Assembly: GCF_000732725.1 (NCBI RefSeq)
Contig: NZ_JPNB01000001.1
Span: forward strand, 1,922,001-1,986,000
Length of the DNA stretch: 64,000 bases
Source of the DNA: Kineothrix alysoides
GTDB lineage: Bacteria > Bacillota > Clostridia > Lachnospirales > Lachnospiraceae
Direction of reading: 5' to 3'
Part shown: positions 50,165 to 59,155 of the stretch, one piece after another
Position numbering within the stretch: the stretch's first letter is position 1
Layout: the number at the start of each line of letters is the position of its first letter
Notes under the pieces: generated by a model
The model's input: only the letters and a program-made list of their open reading frames with translations
Databases searched by the model: none
What the model was told of the DNA's origin: nothing
Position numbers and translations under genes: made by a program

Positions 50165-51358
50165 ATGATAAAATTTCTTATTTTTATTTCTCTTCTGCTT
50201 ATATCCGTAATTTCATTGTTCGTGCTTTTCATCAACATCATAAAGTTCATCGCGCGGTTCATAAAAAAGGAGGAAAGAAATCCGCATACCAGCCGGATTA
50301 AAAAAAATATGCTAATTCTAACGACAGCTATTGCTTTATGTGCAGGTTTTGCTTTGTTAACGCAGTTTACCGCCTCTACTCCATCCATCCATAATGAAAA
50401 GGGAAATAAAATGGAAGGCAGCATCTCTGAATTAAGACAGGTAACGCTGAACGGGCGAAAAGAATGGATCAGCATTCGCAGTGAAAATAGAGAAAATCCC
50501 GTCCTTCTTTTCCTTGCAGGCGGGCCGGGCGGTTCGCAGATGGCCGCTGTCAGATACGACCTCGGAGAGCTCGAAAAACACTTCGTCGTGGTAAACTGGG
50601 ACCAGGCTGGGTCAGGAAAATCATATGGTGCTGCGGATATCGGCAGCCTCACAGTCAATACCTATATTGAAGATGGCTATGCGCTGACAAAATACTTATG
50701 TGAAACTTTTAAACAGGATAAAATATATCTGGTCGGGGAATCGTGGGGCAGCGCACTTGGAATCTTCTTAATCGACAGAGCTCCTGAATTATTCCATGCG
50801 TTTATCGGCACCGGACAGATGATTTCCTTCCTTGAGACGGAAGTCACAGATTATCGGCTAGCCCTGGAAATTGCCCGTGAAAAAGATGATACCAAAACCG
50901 TTAATACTCTCAAGGCCAATGGACAGCCTCCTTATTACGGAAGAGATGTCACATGGAAAAGCGCCACATACCTGCAATATTTAAGCACGTACATGGCGGC
51001 AAATCCTGATATACATAACGGAGGATATAATACCCTGCGCGATCTGTTTTCGAGTGAATACGGCATACTCGATAAAATCAATTACTTTCGTGGGATTGTA
51101 TCAACATTTAACTCCGTATATCCACAGCTTTACAACGTTGATTTAAGAAAAAATTATAAAGAAATTGACGTGCCCGTTTACTTTTTTCTCGGACGGCATG
51201 ATATAAATGCACCTACTTCATTCGTTGAAGATTATTTCGAACTCTTGCATGCTCCGTCAAAAGAAATCGTTTGGTTCGAGCACTCCGGACATAGTCCGTG
51301 GATAAATGAAAGCGAACGCTTTGTATCTGAACTGTTACGGGTAACATATGTCCGATGA
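50165..51358 (+). CDS. Membrane-anchored alpha/beta hydrolase
   Basis: A 397-aa protein. Two N-terminal helices (FLIFISLLLISVISLFVLFI at 3-27 and NMLILTTAIALCAGFALLTQ at about 54-76), then an alpha/beta-hydrolase fold: oxyanion LAGGPGGSQ, WDQAGSGKSYG, nucleophile elbow GESWGSALG, acid GRHDINAPTSF, His in EHSGHSPW. Proline iminopeptidase-like enzymes have these motifs. GGAGG precedes ATG 50165. It is under TetR control, suggesting induction by a small molecule it degrades. Confidence 0.9.
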   Translation: MIKFLIFISLLLISVISLFVLFINIIKFIARFIKKEERNPHTSRIKKNMLILTTAIALCAGFALLTQFTASTPSIHNEKGNKMEGSISELRQVTLNGRKEWISIRSENRENPVLLFLAGGPGGSQMAAVRYDLGELEKHFVVVNWDQAGSGKSYGAADIGSLTVNTYIEDGYALTKYLCETFKQDKIYLVGESWGSALGIFLIDRAPELFHAFIGTGQMISFLETEVTDYRLALEIAREKDDTKTVNTLKANGQPPYYGRDVTWKSATYLQYLSTYMAANPDIHNGGYNTLRDLFSSEYGILDKINYFRGIVSTFNSVYPQLYNVDLRKNYKEIDVPVYFFLGRHDINAPTSFVEDYFELLHAPSKEIVWFEHSGHSPWINESERFVSELLRVTYVR

Positions 51359-51371
51359 GACGGGAATATCG

Positions 51372-51992
51372 TTATAGAATTGCCTTTCGCAGCTTTGATT
51401 TAATTCTTTGCAGGGCATTGTCCGTAGATTTTTCATCTTTTCCGAGCACTTTCGCTATCTGCACGTAACTCATTCCCGTAATGTAGAGATCCAGCACCTG
51501 CTTTTCAAAGGTGCTGAGCTCTCTTTCTATGGTTTTTTCCAAGTTTTCCACATTTTCCTTATCGATTACCATTTCCTCCGGGCTAAGCTCCGCCTTGGAG
51601 GCAAGGACGCTTAAAAGCTCGGCCTCCTCGCTTCCCGGCTCATCTTTCGAGGTAACACTGCTGTACAAAGAAATATAAGTATTTAAGGGCGAATGCTTCT
51701 GTCTTCCCGATGCCTGCACCGCCGTGTATATCTGCCTGGATATGCATAAATCAGCAAAGGTAAAAAAGCTGGCGTCTCTCCCGCTGTCATAGTCCCTTAT
51801 CGCTTTGAACAGCCCTATCATGCCCTCCTGAATCAGGTCGTCACTGTCGGCACCCAGTATATACATGGATTTCGCTTTGCTTTTTACCAAGTTTTTGTAC
51901 TTATCCATAATATAATCGGTAATATTCTCTTCGCCGTCCCTCAGACGCAAAATCAATTCTTCATCACTATTTTGCTCATAAGAATCCCGCAT
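51372..51992 (-). CDS. sigH: Sporulation sigma factor SigH
   Basis: A 206-aa sigma-70 family factor of the SigH type. ATG 51992 is used because AGGAGGGTGT precedes it (an ATG at 52007 overlaps that site). Region 2: NITDYIMDKYKNLVKSKAKS, LGADSDDLIQEGMIGLFKAI; FFTFADLCISRQIYTAVQAS. Region 4: STFEKQVLDLYITGMSYVQI. SigH starts the sporulation programme in Clostridia and Bacilli. Upstream an unusual long inverted repeat lies at 52039-52073. Confidence 0.94.
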   Translation of the reverse strand: MRDSYEQNSDEELILRLRDGEENITDYIMDKYKNLVKSKAKSMYILGADSDDLIQEGMIGLFKAIRDYDSGRDASFFTFADLCISRQIYTAVQASGRQKHSPLNTYISLYSSVTSKDEPGSEEAELLSVLASKAELSPEEMVIDKENVENLEKTIERELSTFEKQVLDLYITGMSYVQIAKVLGKDEKSTDNALQRIKSKLRKAIL

Positions 51993-52038
51993 ACACCCTC
52001 CTATCATAACAAGCTGTCTGCCCTTAGCTATATAATAT

Positions 52039-52073
52039 CAAGTACAACGGATCGTTACGATTCGTTGTACTTG
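52039..52073. promoter_or_regulatory. Long near-perfect inverted repeat upstream of sigH
   Basis: Arms CAAGTACAACG (52039-52049) and CGTTGTACTTG (52063-52073) are perfect; inside them ATCG TTA CGAT continues after one mismatch (15 of 16 pairs). There is no U-tract, so it is a poor terminator. It lies between the SGNH gene stop (52100) and the sigH start. Confidence 0.6.
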
Positions 52074-52099
52074 CAATCTCATCGCCGCCTGAAGTCTCA

Positions 52100-53959
52100 T
52101 CAATTTATAATAATCGCTTCGCCGCCGTATTCATAGTTGTTCTTCGTTTCCTGCGTCTTTTTGGTGTTATCCTCGCTGCCGGAAGAAGGAGGAGGCGTCT
52201 GAGGTGTGGATGCATCGCCTTGTGCCGGTAAGGTAGTGACGATTACCGCGCTGTCCGCTGCCTTCCTATTATTTTCTTCTATCTGCTGTAATTCTTCCGC
52301 ACTTATGGTTTCTTTCCCGCCAGGTACCTCTTCATTCCCCTGGCCCTTCACGTTCACATCATTTCCTGACACGGCGTTATCGCTCACCGTAGATTCGGCT
52401 GCGTTACCACTGATCGTTTCGCTCTCAGGGGAATTTCCGCTGACAGTCGTTCCATATAAAGCATCATTCTCCATAATCCGGATAATCTCACTTGCAAAAT
52501 GCTCTGCAAGAATCTGATAACCCGCCGGATTGCCATGTACTCCGTCCGGCATATAGGCGGAAATAATCTGAGAGTCATGAGTGTCCAAAATATTGGAATT
52601 ATATAAGTCAATCACATCGATACCGTATTCCGCTGCCAGCTCCTTAACCGCATTAGTAAAAACGTTTTGCGGAAGGAGATAGCCCCTCTGACTCATCAAG
52701 TAATCCTGCAAAATATTAGGTAACGGAGTTGCAAATATAATTTTTACATCGGGATAATTTTCTTTTAATCCCCGCATCAGTTCATCCACATCGCCATAAA
52801 ACGTCCGTGATTTCCGCTCATTTATATTTCCCAGCTCGTCGATTGAAGCCGCAAATCCATCGTTGGTGCCTCCCATAACGAGTATAATATCCGAATCCTC
52901 CGGAATCTCTTTATAGCGGTCAACAAAAGCCTCGTCCCAGTATCGTCCGTAGGAAGATCCTCCGATTCCTAAATTATAGACCTCTTCCGCATTTAATATG
53001 CTTTTCAGCACAGACGGATAAGCGTATTTTGAATAATCTTCAAGGTCATTCATATTGTCACCTGCCGTCAGGCTATCTCCGAGACAGGCGATCTTCATAT
53101 CCGAAAAATCAATTGTTCCATTAGAAATCGTCGCCTTATCCTCTCCGTTTGCCATTATGGTTTCCACGTAGGAGGAACGCACATTTCTTTTTTCTTCTAA
53201 GGTAGTCCCCGTTTCTTCATACCGGAAAGGAATCACCTGACCATCCACCACCGCATTTCCCGATATAGTCTCTTGCTTGCCGTCTGTCGTCATTCCATTT
53301 CCCGATATAGTTTCTCCGGCTCTCTCTTTCGGCGCATTTCCCGATATGGTTTCCGCCGGATCGGCATCTTTCGCCTCCGCTAAAGCCGCATTATTATTCA
53401 AAACGACAGCTGAAGAATCATTACCCTGCGGTTTTGCCTTTTCGGGTATATCTATGATAATTGCATCATCCTCACCGTACACCTCATCTGCAAGCTGTCC
53501 GTTTTCCGTTACTGACTGCCCTTGCCTCGATGCTTCTTCCGACTGCTGTCCATCCGCTTCCGCAGAATCTGATGCTGATTCCTGTACAGACTGTCCCTGC
53601 TCCGACGCACCTTCTGTCTTCTGCCTATCCGTTACTGCGGAATCCGACATTGCTTCCTGCACGGGCGGTCCTTGATCTCCCTGCTTCTGATCTGATTGGT
53701 CTTGCCCGGTCGCACCGTTTATTTTTTCATCCAGGAATTTCTGTAATGCCTCTCCATTCTCAGACAGTTCCTTAATCTGAGTCCGCATATCGTCTATTTC
53801 CGACTGCACTTCCTGATTCCGCACATTCAGCTCTTCCTGATGTATTCTTTCTTTATATAAAGCATAGCCCTTGTGAATCAGCAATGCCGCGAGGGTTACG
53901 GCCAATAGGCCCATAACCCAAAATAAAACTTTCTGAATATGATACGAATCCCTTTTCAT
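52100..53959 (-). CDS. SGNH/GDSL hydrolase with ETISGN repeats
   Basis: A 619-aa membrane-anchored esterase-like protein. TM at about 11-28, a coiled coil (35-75), a long Ser/Glu/Ala-rich linker, then the SGNH domain (about 285-480): CLGDSLTAGDN (nucleophile Ser), GGTND (Gly and Asn of the family), PDGVHGNPAGY (Asp and His). The hexapeptide ETISGN occurs three times before the domain and once after, with variants VSGN, so it brackets the catalytic part. Likely removes acyl groups from wall polymers. Same strand as sigH and rlmB. Confidence 0.9.
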   Translation of the reverse strand: MKRDSYHIQKVLFWVMGLLAVTLAALLIHKGYALYKERIHQEELNVRNQEVQSEIDDMRTQIKELSENGEALQKFLDEKINGATGQDQSDQKQGDQGPPVQEAMSDSAVTDRQKTEGASEQGQSVQESASDSAEADGQQSEEASRQGQSVTENGQLADEVYGEDDAIIIDIPEKAKPQGNDSSAVVLNNNAALAEAKDADPAETISGNAPKERAGETISGNGMTTDGKQETISGNAVVDGQVIPFRYEETGTTLEEKRNVRSSYVETIMANGEDKATISNGTIDFSDMKIACLGDSLTAGDNMNDLEDYSKYAYPSVLKSILNAEEVYNLGIGGSSYGRYWDEAFVDRYKEIPEDSDIILVMGGTNDGFAASIDELGNINERKSRTFYGDVDELMRGLKENYPDVKIIFATPLPNILQDYLMSQRGYLLPQNVFTNAVKELAAEYGIDVIDLYNSNILDTHDSQIISAYMPDGVHGNPAGYQILAEHFASEIIRIMENDALYGTTVSGNSPESETISGNAAESTVSDNAVSGNDVNVKGQGNEEVPGGKETISAEELQQIEENNRKAADSAVIVTTLPAQGDASTPQTPPPSSGSEDNTKKTQETKNNYEYGGEAIIIN

Positions 53960-54004
53960 AAATTACCCCTAATTATCATTTTACAACCTATGCATCCTGC
54001 AATG

Positions 54005-54745
54005 TTAAATCATACGCTGTCTCACTATTTCATAGGCGAGAACTCCTGCCGCCACCGATGCGTTCAAAGAGTCTATGTCGCCCTTCATGGGAATGGACGC
54101 GATGAAATCACACTTTTCTCTTACCAGTCTGCCTACGCCCTCTCCCTCATTTCCTATCACAAGGCCGATGGGCCCCTTCAAATCCAGCTTATACATAGAG
54201 GTACCCTCCATGTCCGCACAAACAAACCACAATCCGAGCTTCTTCAGATCCTCTATCGCCTTGGTCAGATTGGTCACCTTCGCCACCGGTGTATAATTCA
54301 GTGCCCCTGCCGAGGTGCGCGCCACCGTAGCGGTAAGTCCGACCGCACGGTTCTTCGGGATAATGACTCCGTGAGCGCCTGCCAAATTCGCCGTCCTGAT
54401 AATTGCCCCCAGATTATGAGGATCCTCAATGTTATCCAGCAAGAAAATAAAAGGAGGCTCTCCCTTTTTCTCTGCTGCCTTCAAGATATCCTCTACTTCC
54501 GCATACTCATATGCAGCGGCATAAGCGATGACCCCTTGGTGCTTTCCTGTTTCCGACATCTGATCCAGCCTGTCTCTCGTCACGAACTTAACGATGGAGT
54601 TCTGCTTTTTCGCCTCTCTCTTTATTGTCATAATAGGCCCGTCCTGACAGCCGTCCAATATAAATATTTTATCTATCGGCTTTCCGCAGCGGAATGCCTC
54701 TATGACCGCATTTCTTCCTTCAATAGTAAATTCTTCGTATCTCAT
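54005..54745 (-). CDS. rlmB: 23S rRNA 2'-O-ribose methyltransferase RlmB/TrmH family
   Basis: A 246-aa SPOUT enzyme. N-terminal substrate-binding domain (EGRNAVIEAFRCGKPIDKIF) and SpoU motifs LDNIEDPHNLGAIIRTA, VIGNEGEGVG and IPMKGDIDSLNASVAAGVLA. In Bacilli and Clostridia this gene follows mrnC and cysS, as here. Probably methylates G2251 of 23S rRNA. 170 bases separate it from mrnC. Confidence 0.94.
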   Translation of the reverse strand: MRYEEFTIEGRNAVIEAFRCGKPIDKIFILDGCQDGPIMTIKREAKKQNSIVKFVTRDRLDQMSETGKHQGVIAYAAAYEYAEVEDILKAAEKKGEPPFIFLLDNIEDPHNLGAIIRTANLAGAHGVIIPKNRAVGLTATVARTSAGALNYTPVAKVTNLTKAIEDLKKLGLWFVCADMEGTSMYKLDLKGPIGLVIGNEGEGVGRLVREKCDFIASIPMKGDIDSLNASVAAGVLAYEIVRQRMI

Positions 54746-54915
54746 ATTTTATCTATCCTGCCTCATCCGGTTATATAAACCTAATTTAATTATATCTCAT
54801 ACCTTTCCCAAACATCCATAGCTTTTGGGAAAATTAAGCTTTTCTTAAGCAAATATTCATACTATATTATAGTATAATATCTGCAATGATATATTCACCC
54901 TATCTATCATCATAT

Positions 54916-55350
54916 TTACAGCTCTATATTTATCTTATGTAAACTTAACTTCATCAATTCGATAATCCGATCCATATTATCCTGAAGATAGAGATAACCT
55001 AGCAGAGCCTCCATTCCCGTCGCCTTCCTATAATCGTTCAGCGTGGCATTCTTCGCCTTCGCATAAGACTTTGCATTTCTGCCCCGTCTGTATACCGTCA
55101 GCTCGTCCTCCGTCAGCTCCTCCTGCAAGGCATCCGCCATAGCCGCCTGCGTAGCAGCATTCACATATTTTATCGCCATCTTATGCAGATTGTTGGCAGA
55201 GCGGTTCCCTCGCTCTACCACGACCGTCCTGACGATAACATCGTAAATGCTATCTCCGATATAAGCGAGCGTAAGAGGCGAATATTCATTAATATCCACC
55301 TCTTTACAGTTAAATTCCCTTTTTAGTTTTGCAATTAGACTCTCTTCCAT
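54916..55350 (-). CDS. mrnC: Mini-ribonuclease 3
   Basis: A 144-aa dimeric RNase III-like enzyme without a dsRNA-binding domain: LAYIGDSIYDVIVRTVVVE and NAKSYAKAKNATLNDYRKATG, with GDSIYD as metal-binding core. It matures the 23S rRNA ends. The start overlaps the end of cysS by 16 bases, as in many Firmicutes. Confidence 0.95.
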   Translation of the reverse strand: MEESLIAKLKREFNCKEVDINEYSPLTLAYIGDSIYDVIVRTVVVERGNRSANNLHKMAIKYVNAATQAAMADALQEELTEDELTVYRRGRNAKSYAKAKNATLNDYRKATGMEALLGYLYLQDNMDRIIELMKLSLHKINIEL

Positions 55351-56744
55351 TTAACACCTTCACGTGTATCTTCCAGAACAATACCCTGATTTAACAATTC
55401 GACGCGGATTTCATCCGCTCTCGCAAAGTTCTTCTCTCTTCTTGCCGTCTGCCTCTCCTCGATAAGCTTTTCAATATCAGCACCCGGAAGCTCTTCCTTC
55501 TTCTCCACGATAAGACCGCAGATATCGGACAACTTTGTGATTTCATCCTTAAGTGCCCTTATAAATTCTGCCGTATTCGATGCACTTACGTTGGTATTGA
55601 TGAACTTTACCAACTCAAAAATTATGGAAATTGCATCCGCTGTATTGAAGTCATCGTCCATCGCCTCATCGAACTTCACGGCGAAGCCCGCAGCCTCTTT
55701 TTGCCGCACCTCTTCCTCTGCACTCATAGGCTCTCCGGAGGCATTTTCCAGCAAATAGCTTAAGTTGCTTACACTGGTCACGATCCTTTCATATCCGCTC
55801 TTCGCCGCATTCATCAAATCCGCGCTGAAATTCAACGGACTTCTATAATGTGCCGACAGCATGAAGAATCGCAATACTTGTAAGTCATATTTTTCAGCGA
55901 TGTCCCTTACGGTAAAGAAATTACCCGCAGACTTGGACATCTTTCTATTATCGATGTTGAGAAAGGCATTGTGCATCCAATATCTGGCGAAAGTCTTGCC
56001 ATTAGCAGCCTCGGACTGAGCGATTTCATTTTCATGATGAGGGAAAACGAGATCCTCTCCACCTGCATGAATGTCGATTTCATCTCCAAGATATTTCTTA
56101 CTCATCACCGAGCACTCAATATGCCAGCCGGGACGTCCATTGCACCAGGGCGAAACCCAGTAAGGCTCGTTATCTTTCTTCGGCTTCCAAAGAACAAAAT
56201 CCAGGGAATCCTCTTTCTGGTTCTCTCCCGACACGAGAAGGGAACGGTTACCTCCTTGCAGATCGTCCAGATTCTTATGGGAAAGCTTTCCGTATTCTTT
56301 GAATTTACGGGTTCTGAAATAAACGGTCCCGTCCGCGGCCTTGTAGGCGAAGTCCTTCTCGATCAGACGAGCTATCATTTCCAGCATGCCGCCGATTTCG
56401 TTAGTTGCAAGAGGATGAGTGGTGGCAGGCCTTACATTCATCGCCTCCATATCCTTCTTGCATTCCGCAATATATCTTTGGGAAACTATCGCAGCTTCCA
56501 CGCCCTCTTCCAAAGCCTTTTTAATAATCTTGTCATCCACATCGGTGAAGTTGGAAACGAAATTGACCTCGTAACCCTTATGTTCCATATAGCGCCTTAC
56601 GGTATCAAACACGATCATCGGTCTGGCATTGCCTATATGAATCAGGTTGTAGACAGTGGGTCCGCAGACATACATCTTTACCTTTCCCTGCTCTATCGGT
56701 ACGAATTCTTCTTTTTTCTTGGATAACGTATTGTAAATTTTCAT
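55335..56744 (-). CDS. cysS: Cysteinyl-tRNA synthetase
   Basis: A 469-aa class I synthetase, full length: zinc Cys and HIGH motif in [25 protein letters not shown] and [10 protein letters not shown] (zinc ligands), KMSKS in [11 protein letters not shown]. Second gene of the Cys T-box operon, 44 bases after cysE, so both cysteine synthesis and charging respond to tRNA-Cys level. Ends in the family's C-terminal ARGxGK/R-type region ([20 protein letters not shown]). Confidence 0.97.
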   Translation of the reverse strand: MKIYNTLSKKKEEFVPIEQGKVKMYVCGPTVYNLIHIGNARPMIVFDTVRRYMEHKGYEVNFVSNFTDVDDKIIKKALEEGVEAAIVSQRYIAECKKDMEAMNVRPATTHPLATNEIGGMLEMIARLIEKDFAYKAADGTVYFRTRKFKEYGKLSHKNLDDLQGGNRSLLVSGENQKEDSLDFVLWKPKKDNEPYWVSPWCNGRPGWHIECSVMSKKYLGDEIDIHAGGEDLVFPHHENEIAQSEAANGKTFARYWMHNAFLNIDNRKMSKSAGNFFTVRDIAEKYDLQVLRFFMLSAHYRSPLNFSADLMNAAKSGYERIVTSVSNLSYLLENASGEPMSAEEEVRQKEAAGFAVKFDEAMDDDFNTADAISIIFELVKFINTNVSASNTAEFIRALKDEITKLSDICGLIVEKKEELPGADIEKLIEERQTARREKNFARADEIRVELLNQGIVLEDTREGVKWKRV

Positions 56745-56788
56745 TTCTCTTAACCTTTCTCATTTACTCATAAAACATTATTATTCAA

Positions 56789-57478
56789 TTATGATTTTTC
56801 CTGTTCTGTACGCATCTGCCGCCTTAGTTCTCTCAAAGAAGCTTCCAGCTCTAATACGCGGTTTGTCAGCTCGCTGTTCTCGCGCCGCAATCCGGCAATA
56901 TCCTCTTTTACCGGGTCCGGAAGATTTATTTGATCCATCTCTTCCTGAGGCAATGTCTGATTGTTTCTCTTTACCACCCGGCCCGGAACGCCTACTACCG
57001 TAGAGTTTGGAGGAACCTCCTCCAAGACCACGCTGCCTGCGCCTATTTTAGAATTATCTCCAATTTTAAAAGAGCCTAACACCTTGGCTCCGGCACTTAT
57101 CATTACATTATTTCCTACTGTAGGATGTCTCTTCCCGCATTCTTTTCCGGTGCCCCCCAGGGTAACTCCCTGATACAGCGTCACATTGTCCCCGATAATC
57201 GTCGTCTCTCCGATGATGACTCCGTGTCCATGATCGATGAAAAAGCCTTTGCCAATCTGCGCGCCCGGATGAATCTCGATTCCCGTCTTGCGAACACCTC
57301 TCTGAGATACCCATCTGGCAAAAAAATAATGTTTTTTCAAATACAATTTATGCGCCAGTCTGTAATGAAGCATTGCCTTAAAGCTGGGATATAAAAAAAC
57401 CTCCATCGCACTATGAATTGCCGGGTCACGTTCTCTGATTACGGCAATTTCTTCCCGCACTCTTTTTAGAAACCCCAT
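56789..57478 (-). CDS. cysE: Serine O-acetyltransferase
   Basis: A 229-aa hexapeptide acyltransferase making O-acetylserine for cysteine. ATG 57478 follows GGAGG; a TTG at 57496 lies before the site. Motifs: RDPAIHSAMEVFLYPSFKAM, IEIHPGAQIGKGFFIDHGHG, VIIGETTIIGDNVTLYQGVT. The C-terminus is a coiled coil. First gene of the operon, directly behind a T-box leader with specifier UGC (Cys). Confidence 0.95.
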   Translation of the reverse strand: MGFLKRVREEIAVIRERDPAIHSAMEVFLYPSFKAMLHYRLAHKLYLKKHYFFARWVSQRGVRKTGIEIHPGAQIGKGFFIDHGHGVIIGETTIIGDNVTLYQGVTLGGTGKECGKRHPTVGNNVMISAGAKVLGSFKIGDNSKIGAGSVVLEEVPPNSTVVGVPGRVVKRNNQTLPQEEMDQINLPDPVKEDIAGLRRENSELTNRVLELEASLRELRRQMRTEQEKS

Positions 57479-57489
57479 ATCATTCCTCC

Positions 57490-57792
57490 ATATCAAAAAA
57501 ACTCCGTCCTCCTAAGAATATAAATAATAAGAGACGAAGTTATCCGCGGTTCCACTCTAATTAAAGACGATTAAAAATCATCTTTCCCTTGTGTAGCGTA
57601 ACGTGCTTTTCCGTACCCGGATACTCAAAATCCTTCTTTCTCCGGATCAGCTCACAAATGCACTTGGGTTATCTTCGTATCGGGACTGCTTTCAGCCGAT
57701 GGCATTCCCTCTCTGGCATCGTCAGATAACTTACTCTTTTTGTTCGAAGCCTTTATCCTATTAAGACGAAGCATAGTTCTTACTTCAGCATA
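57490..57792 (-). ncRNA. T-box leader, tRNA-Cys responsive
   Basis: Minus strand. The T-box core TGGAACCGCG is at 57554-57545, and the terminator ACTTCGTC / GACGGAGT (57540-57533 with 57508-57501) followed by TTTTTTT lies before cysE. Stem I contains AGTGCATTTG with specifier TGC (57662-57660), cysteine. Promoter -35 TTGACA (57815-57810), 17 bp, TATGCT (57792-57787). Uncharged tRNA-Cys should stabilise the antiterminator. Confidence 0.93.
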
Positions 57793-57815
57793 TGCAAAAA
57801 CCCTTTATTTGTCAA
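57787..57815 (-). promoter_or_regulatory. Promoter of the cysE T-box operon
   Basis: TTGACA (57815-57810), 17 bp, TATGCT (57792-57787). The -35 box overlaps the last codons of hflX. Confidence 0.85.
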
Positions 57816-59110
57816 TACATTTTTGTATACTGCCCATATTTGCGGACGTCCGCAGCATGGCAGCTGACACTTAGCCGTATGCCTGCTTCCAAATATTCCT
57901 GCTCAAATACCTGCGCGTTTTCCATGAAATATGATACGACCTGCCCCTTATCATAAGGAATTAAAAATTCAGCCTGCACATAGTCCGCATAAACGGCCTG
58001 CAAAATCATCTCGGTCAGCTCTGAAAGTCCCTGTCCGCTCTTTGCCGATATATAAATTTTATTATCTCCTACCTGTTTGGGCAAGGAATCCATGCTGCAC
58101 AGATCGGCCTTATTATAAATATAGATGGCGGGAATATTTACAGCGCCTATTTCCTGCAAAGTCTCTTCTGTTACCTTTATCTGCTGCTTGTAATCCTTAT
58201 CCGAATAATCGATAACATATAAAAGCAAATCTGCGTTTTTAACCTCTTCGAGAGTAGACCGGAATGCCTTTACCAGTCCGTGGGGCAGCTTGTGAATGAA
58301 CCCTACTGTATCGGCCAAAAGGAATTCTTTGTTATTTCCTGTATTGATATTTCTTACCGTGGTATCCAGCGTGGCAAACAGCATATCTTTTTCCAGCACC
58401 TTCTTCTCCTCGTCCTGCAGATACCGCTCTACCATTGCGTTCATCAAAGTGGACTTTCCGGCGTTGGTATATCCTACCAGGGAAACCTTGGGAATTCTGG
58501 CCGACAGCCTGCGCTTGCTCTGGGTCTCTCTTTCTTTGGAGACCTCTTCCAGCTCTCGTCTAAGCTCCACGAGCCGCTTCTCAATCTTCCGTCTGTCCAA
58601 TTCCAGCTTCTTCTCACCGGCTCCCTTGCTGCTCATACTGCCGCTGGCTCCGCCCTGCCTCGTTAAAGCCTCATGCATTCCTACCAGACGGGACAGGAGA
58701 TATTGCAGCCTCGCCGTCTCCACCTGCAATTTGGCCTCTCTTGTTTTCGCCCGTTTGGAGAAAATATCCAGAATCAGGGTAGTTCTGTCTAACACCGGCG
58801 TCTCCAGTTCCCTTTGAAGATTGCGAAGCTGGGAGGGTGTTAACGAATCATCAAAAACAACGATATCCACCTCCAAGGCTTTCGCATATTCCTTGACCTC
58901 CTGCACCTTACCGGTTCCAATATAATGAGCCTTGTTCACCGCTTCCATCTTCTGCGTCACTACACCTGCTACCGACATATAGCACGCTTTCGCGAGTTCT
59001 CCAAGCTCATCCATGGAACGCTCAAAGTTCTCATCTGCTCCCGTATCCAATCCCACCAACAGAGCCTTTTCCCATTCCTGAGGCTCCGGTTTCAATATTT
59101 CTTCTTCCAT
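57812..59110 (-). CDS. hflX: GTPase HflX
   Basis: A 432-aa ribosome-binding GTPase. ATG 59110 has AGAAAGG before it; an ATG 21 bases upstream has none. N-terminal HflX domain (NKAHYIGTGKVQEVKEYAKA), coiled coil (RRKIEKRLVELRRELEEVSK), GTPase with G1 GYTNAGKSTL, G3 DTVGFI, G4 NKAD. Splits stalled ribosomes under stress. Minus strand, ahead of the cysE operon promoter. Confidence 0.95.
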   Translation of the reverse strand: MEEEILKPEPQEWEKALLVGLDTGADENFERSMDELGELAKACYMSVAGVVTQKMEAVNKAHYIGTGKVQEVKEYAKALEVDIVVFDDSLTPSQLRNLQRELETPVLDRTTLILDIFSKRAKTREAKLQVETARLQYLLSRLVGMHEALTRQGGASGSMSSKGAGEKKLELDRRKIEKRLVELRRELEEVSKERETQSKRRLSARIPKVSLVGYTNAGKSTLMNAMVERYLQDEEKKVLEKDMLFATLDTTVRNINTGNNKEFLLADTVGFIHKLPHGLVKAFRSTLEEVKNADLLLYVIDYSDKDYKQQIKVTEETLQEIGAVNIPAIYIYNKADLCSMDSLPKQVGDNKIYISAKSGQGLSELTEMILQAVYADYVQAEFLIPYDKGQVVSYFMENAQVFEQEYLEAGIRLSVSCHAADVRKYGQYTKMY

Positions 59111-59155
59111 ATTATGCCTTTCTTTTATCATACGGGTTTTTTTGATGTCCGTATT

